Shown piece after piece: positions 63,202-64,000 of a stretch of 64,000 bases of DNA. The DNA is from Streptomyces griseicoloratus. Lineage in GTDB: Bacteria; Actinomycetota; Actinomycetes; Streptomycetales; Streptomycetaceae. A program made the position numbers and the translations under genes. The notes under the pieces were generated by a model, which was given only the letters and a program-made list of their open reading frames with translations, had not been told where the DNA came from and searched no databases. The stretch's first letter is position 1, and every line of letters begins with the position of its first letter. The stretch covers positions 372,001-436,000 of the forward strand of contig NZ_JACVQF010000200.1 in the NCBI RefSeq assembly GCF_014534645.1, read 5' to 3'.

Positions 63202-64000
63202 ATGAGCAATGTGGAGACGGAACCCGCGCAGATGCGCTGCGGGCCCGAGGGCGGCGGCGAGCGGCCGGAGGGATGGCGGATCGACGTACTCACCCCGCGC
63301 GACGTGCCCCTCGGCGGCCCGCGCGCGATGACGGTGCGGCGCACGCTGCCGCAGCGCGCCCGGTCCCTGATCGGCGCGTGGTGCTTCGCCGACCACTACG
63401 GCCCCGACGACGTCGCCCGCACCGGCGGCATGGACGTCGCCCCGCACCCGCACACCGGGCTGCAGACGGTGAGCTGGCTGTTCAGCGGGGAGATCGAGCA
63501 CCGCGACAGCCTCGGCAGCCACGCCTTCGTACGGCCCGGCGAACTCAACCTCATGACGGGCGGGCACGGCATCAGCCACTCGGAGGTGTCCACCCCGGGG
63601 ACCACCACCCTGCACGGTGTGCAGCTGTGGGTGGCCCTGCCGGACGCCCACCGCCACGCACCGCGCGACTTCCAGCACCACGCGCCGGCGCCCGTGCGGA
63701 CCGACGGCGCCGAGATCCGCGTGTTCCTCGGATCGCTGGCCGGCGACACCTCACCGGTGCGGACCTTCACGCCCCTGCTCGGCGCCGAGATCGTGCTCGA
63801 CCCGGGCGCCTCGCTCACGCTCACCGTCGACCCGGCCTTCGAGCACGGCCTCCTCGTGGACCGCGGCGACGTCCGGCTCGCCGGCACCCTGCTGCACCCG
63901 GCCGAGCTGGGCTACGCGCCTCCCGGCGCGCAGACGCTGACGCTCCTCAACGAGTCCGACGGGCCCGCGCGCACCGTCCTGCTCGGCGGGCCCCCGTTCG
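63202..64000 (+). CDS. Pirin-family bicupin protein, 3' end cut off
   Basis: Translation gives 266 residues without a stop before the window ends. Metal-binding residues of pirin are present: His82 and His84 in VAPHPHTGLQTVSWL, then His126 and Glu128 in TGGHGISHSE. The N-terminal part contains RSLIGAWCFADHYGPDD, typical of pirins. Some bacterial pirins have quercetinase activity or interact with metabolic enzymes; the role here is unknown. GGAGGTG precedes the ATG. It is divergent from furA, so it may respond to oxidative stress. Confidence 0.9.
   Translation, partial: MSNVETEPAQMRCGPEGGGERPEGWRIDVLTPRDVPLGGPRAMTVRRTLPQRARSLIGAWCFADHYGPDDVARTGGMDVAPHPHTGLQTVSWLFSGEIEHRDSLGSHAFVRPGELNLMTGGHGISHSEVSTPGTTTLHGVQLWVALPDAHRHAPRDFQHHAPAPVRTDGAEIRVFLGSLAGDTSPVRTFTPLLGAEIVLDPGASLTLTVDPAFEHGLLVDRGDVRLAGTLLHPAELGYAPPGAQTLTLLNESDGPARTVLLGGPPF

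Overview
The window looks like a piece of an actinomycete chromosome, almost certainly Streptomyces. Base composition is very GC-rich, with G/C at nearly all third codon positions. Many genes start with GTG. A conservon, Tat-exported hydrolases, a CYP157-type P450, a DUF3152 protein, a PF04672-type methyltransferase and a furA-katG pair all fit that genus. No rRNA, tRNA, CRISPR array, transposase, integrase or replication origin was recognised. About 53 protein genes are supported, two of them cut by the window edges.

Layout. 1-3.7 kb: sugar ABC importer genes (permease, lipoprotein binding protein) divergent from a LacI regulator, with a 40-bp tandem repeat inside the importer operon. 3.7-10.6 kb: mixed small genes (DUF998 protein, ArsR-type regulator, large secreted protein of unknown function, phosphoribosyltransferase, a hydrolase lacking its nucleophile, SDR, PEBP protein). 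10.6-18.8 kb: a likely nitrogen-heterocycle catabolism region with a GntR regulator, Asp/Glu/hydantoin racemase-like protein, NCS1 permease, two Tat-exported amidohydrolases, a GlxA-type regulator and a cysteine hydrolase. 19-20.5 kb: argG, apparently leaderless and under an ARG-box-like operator.

20.8-24.7 kb: a conservon (cvnA-D plus a CYP157-like P450 without EXXR). 24.8-27.5 kb: a DMATS-type aromatic prenyltransferase preceded by a translationally coupled 35-codon small gene that contains a terminator-like hairpin, convergent with a flavin monooxygenase. 27.6-40.7 kb: a second nucleophile-less hydrolase, methyltransferase, thioesterase, phosphotransferase, pyruvate carboxylase, trypsin-like protease, PAS-GAF-SpoIIE phosphatase, L,D-transpeptidase-like protein and a CelD/FemAB-like acyltransferase.

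40.7-53.3 kb: a glycan-degradation locus around a LacI regulator (GH31, GH109, GH35, GH101), whose family combination points to mucin-type O-glycan (Gal-beta-1,3-GalNAc) breakdown. 53.4-64 kb: DUF3152 protein, response regulator-histidine kinase-lipoprotein operon, acetyltransferase, aldo/keto reductase with divergent TetR regulator and duplicated operator, furA-katG, and a pirin gene cut by the right edge.

The most notable items are the small coupled gene and attenuator-like hairpin before the prenyltransferase, the O-glycan locus, two separate alpha/beta-hydrolases with Gly at the Ser nucleophile position, the non-canonical P450, and several well-formed operator candidates next to regulators.
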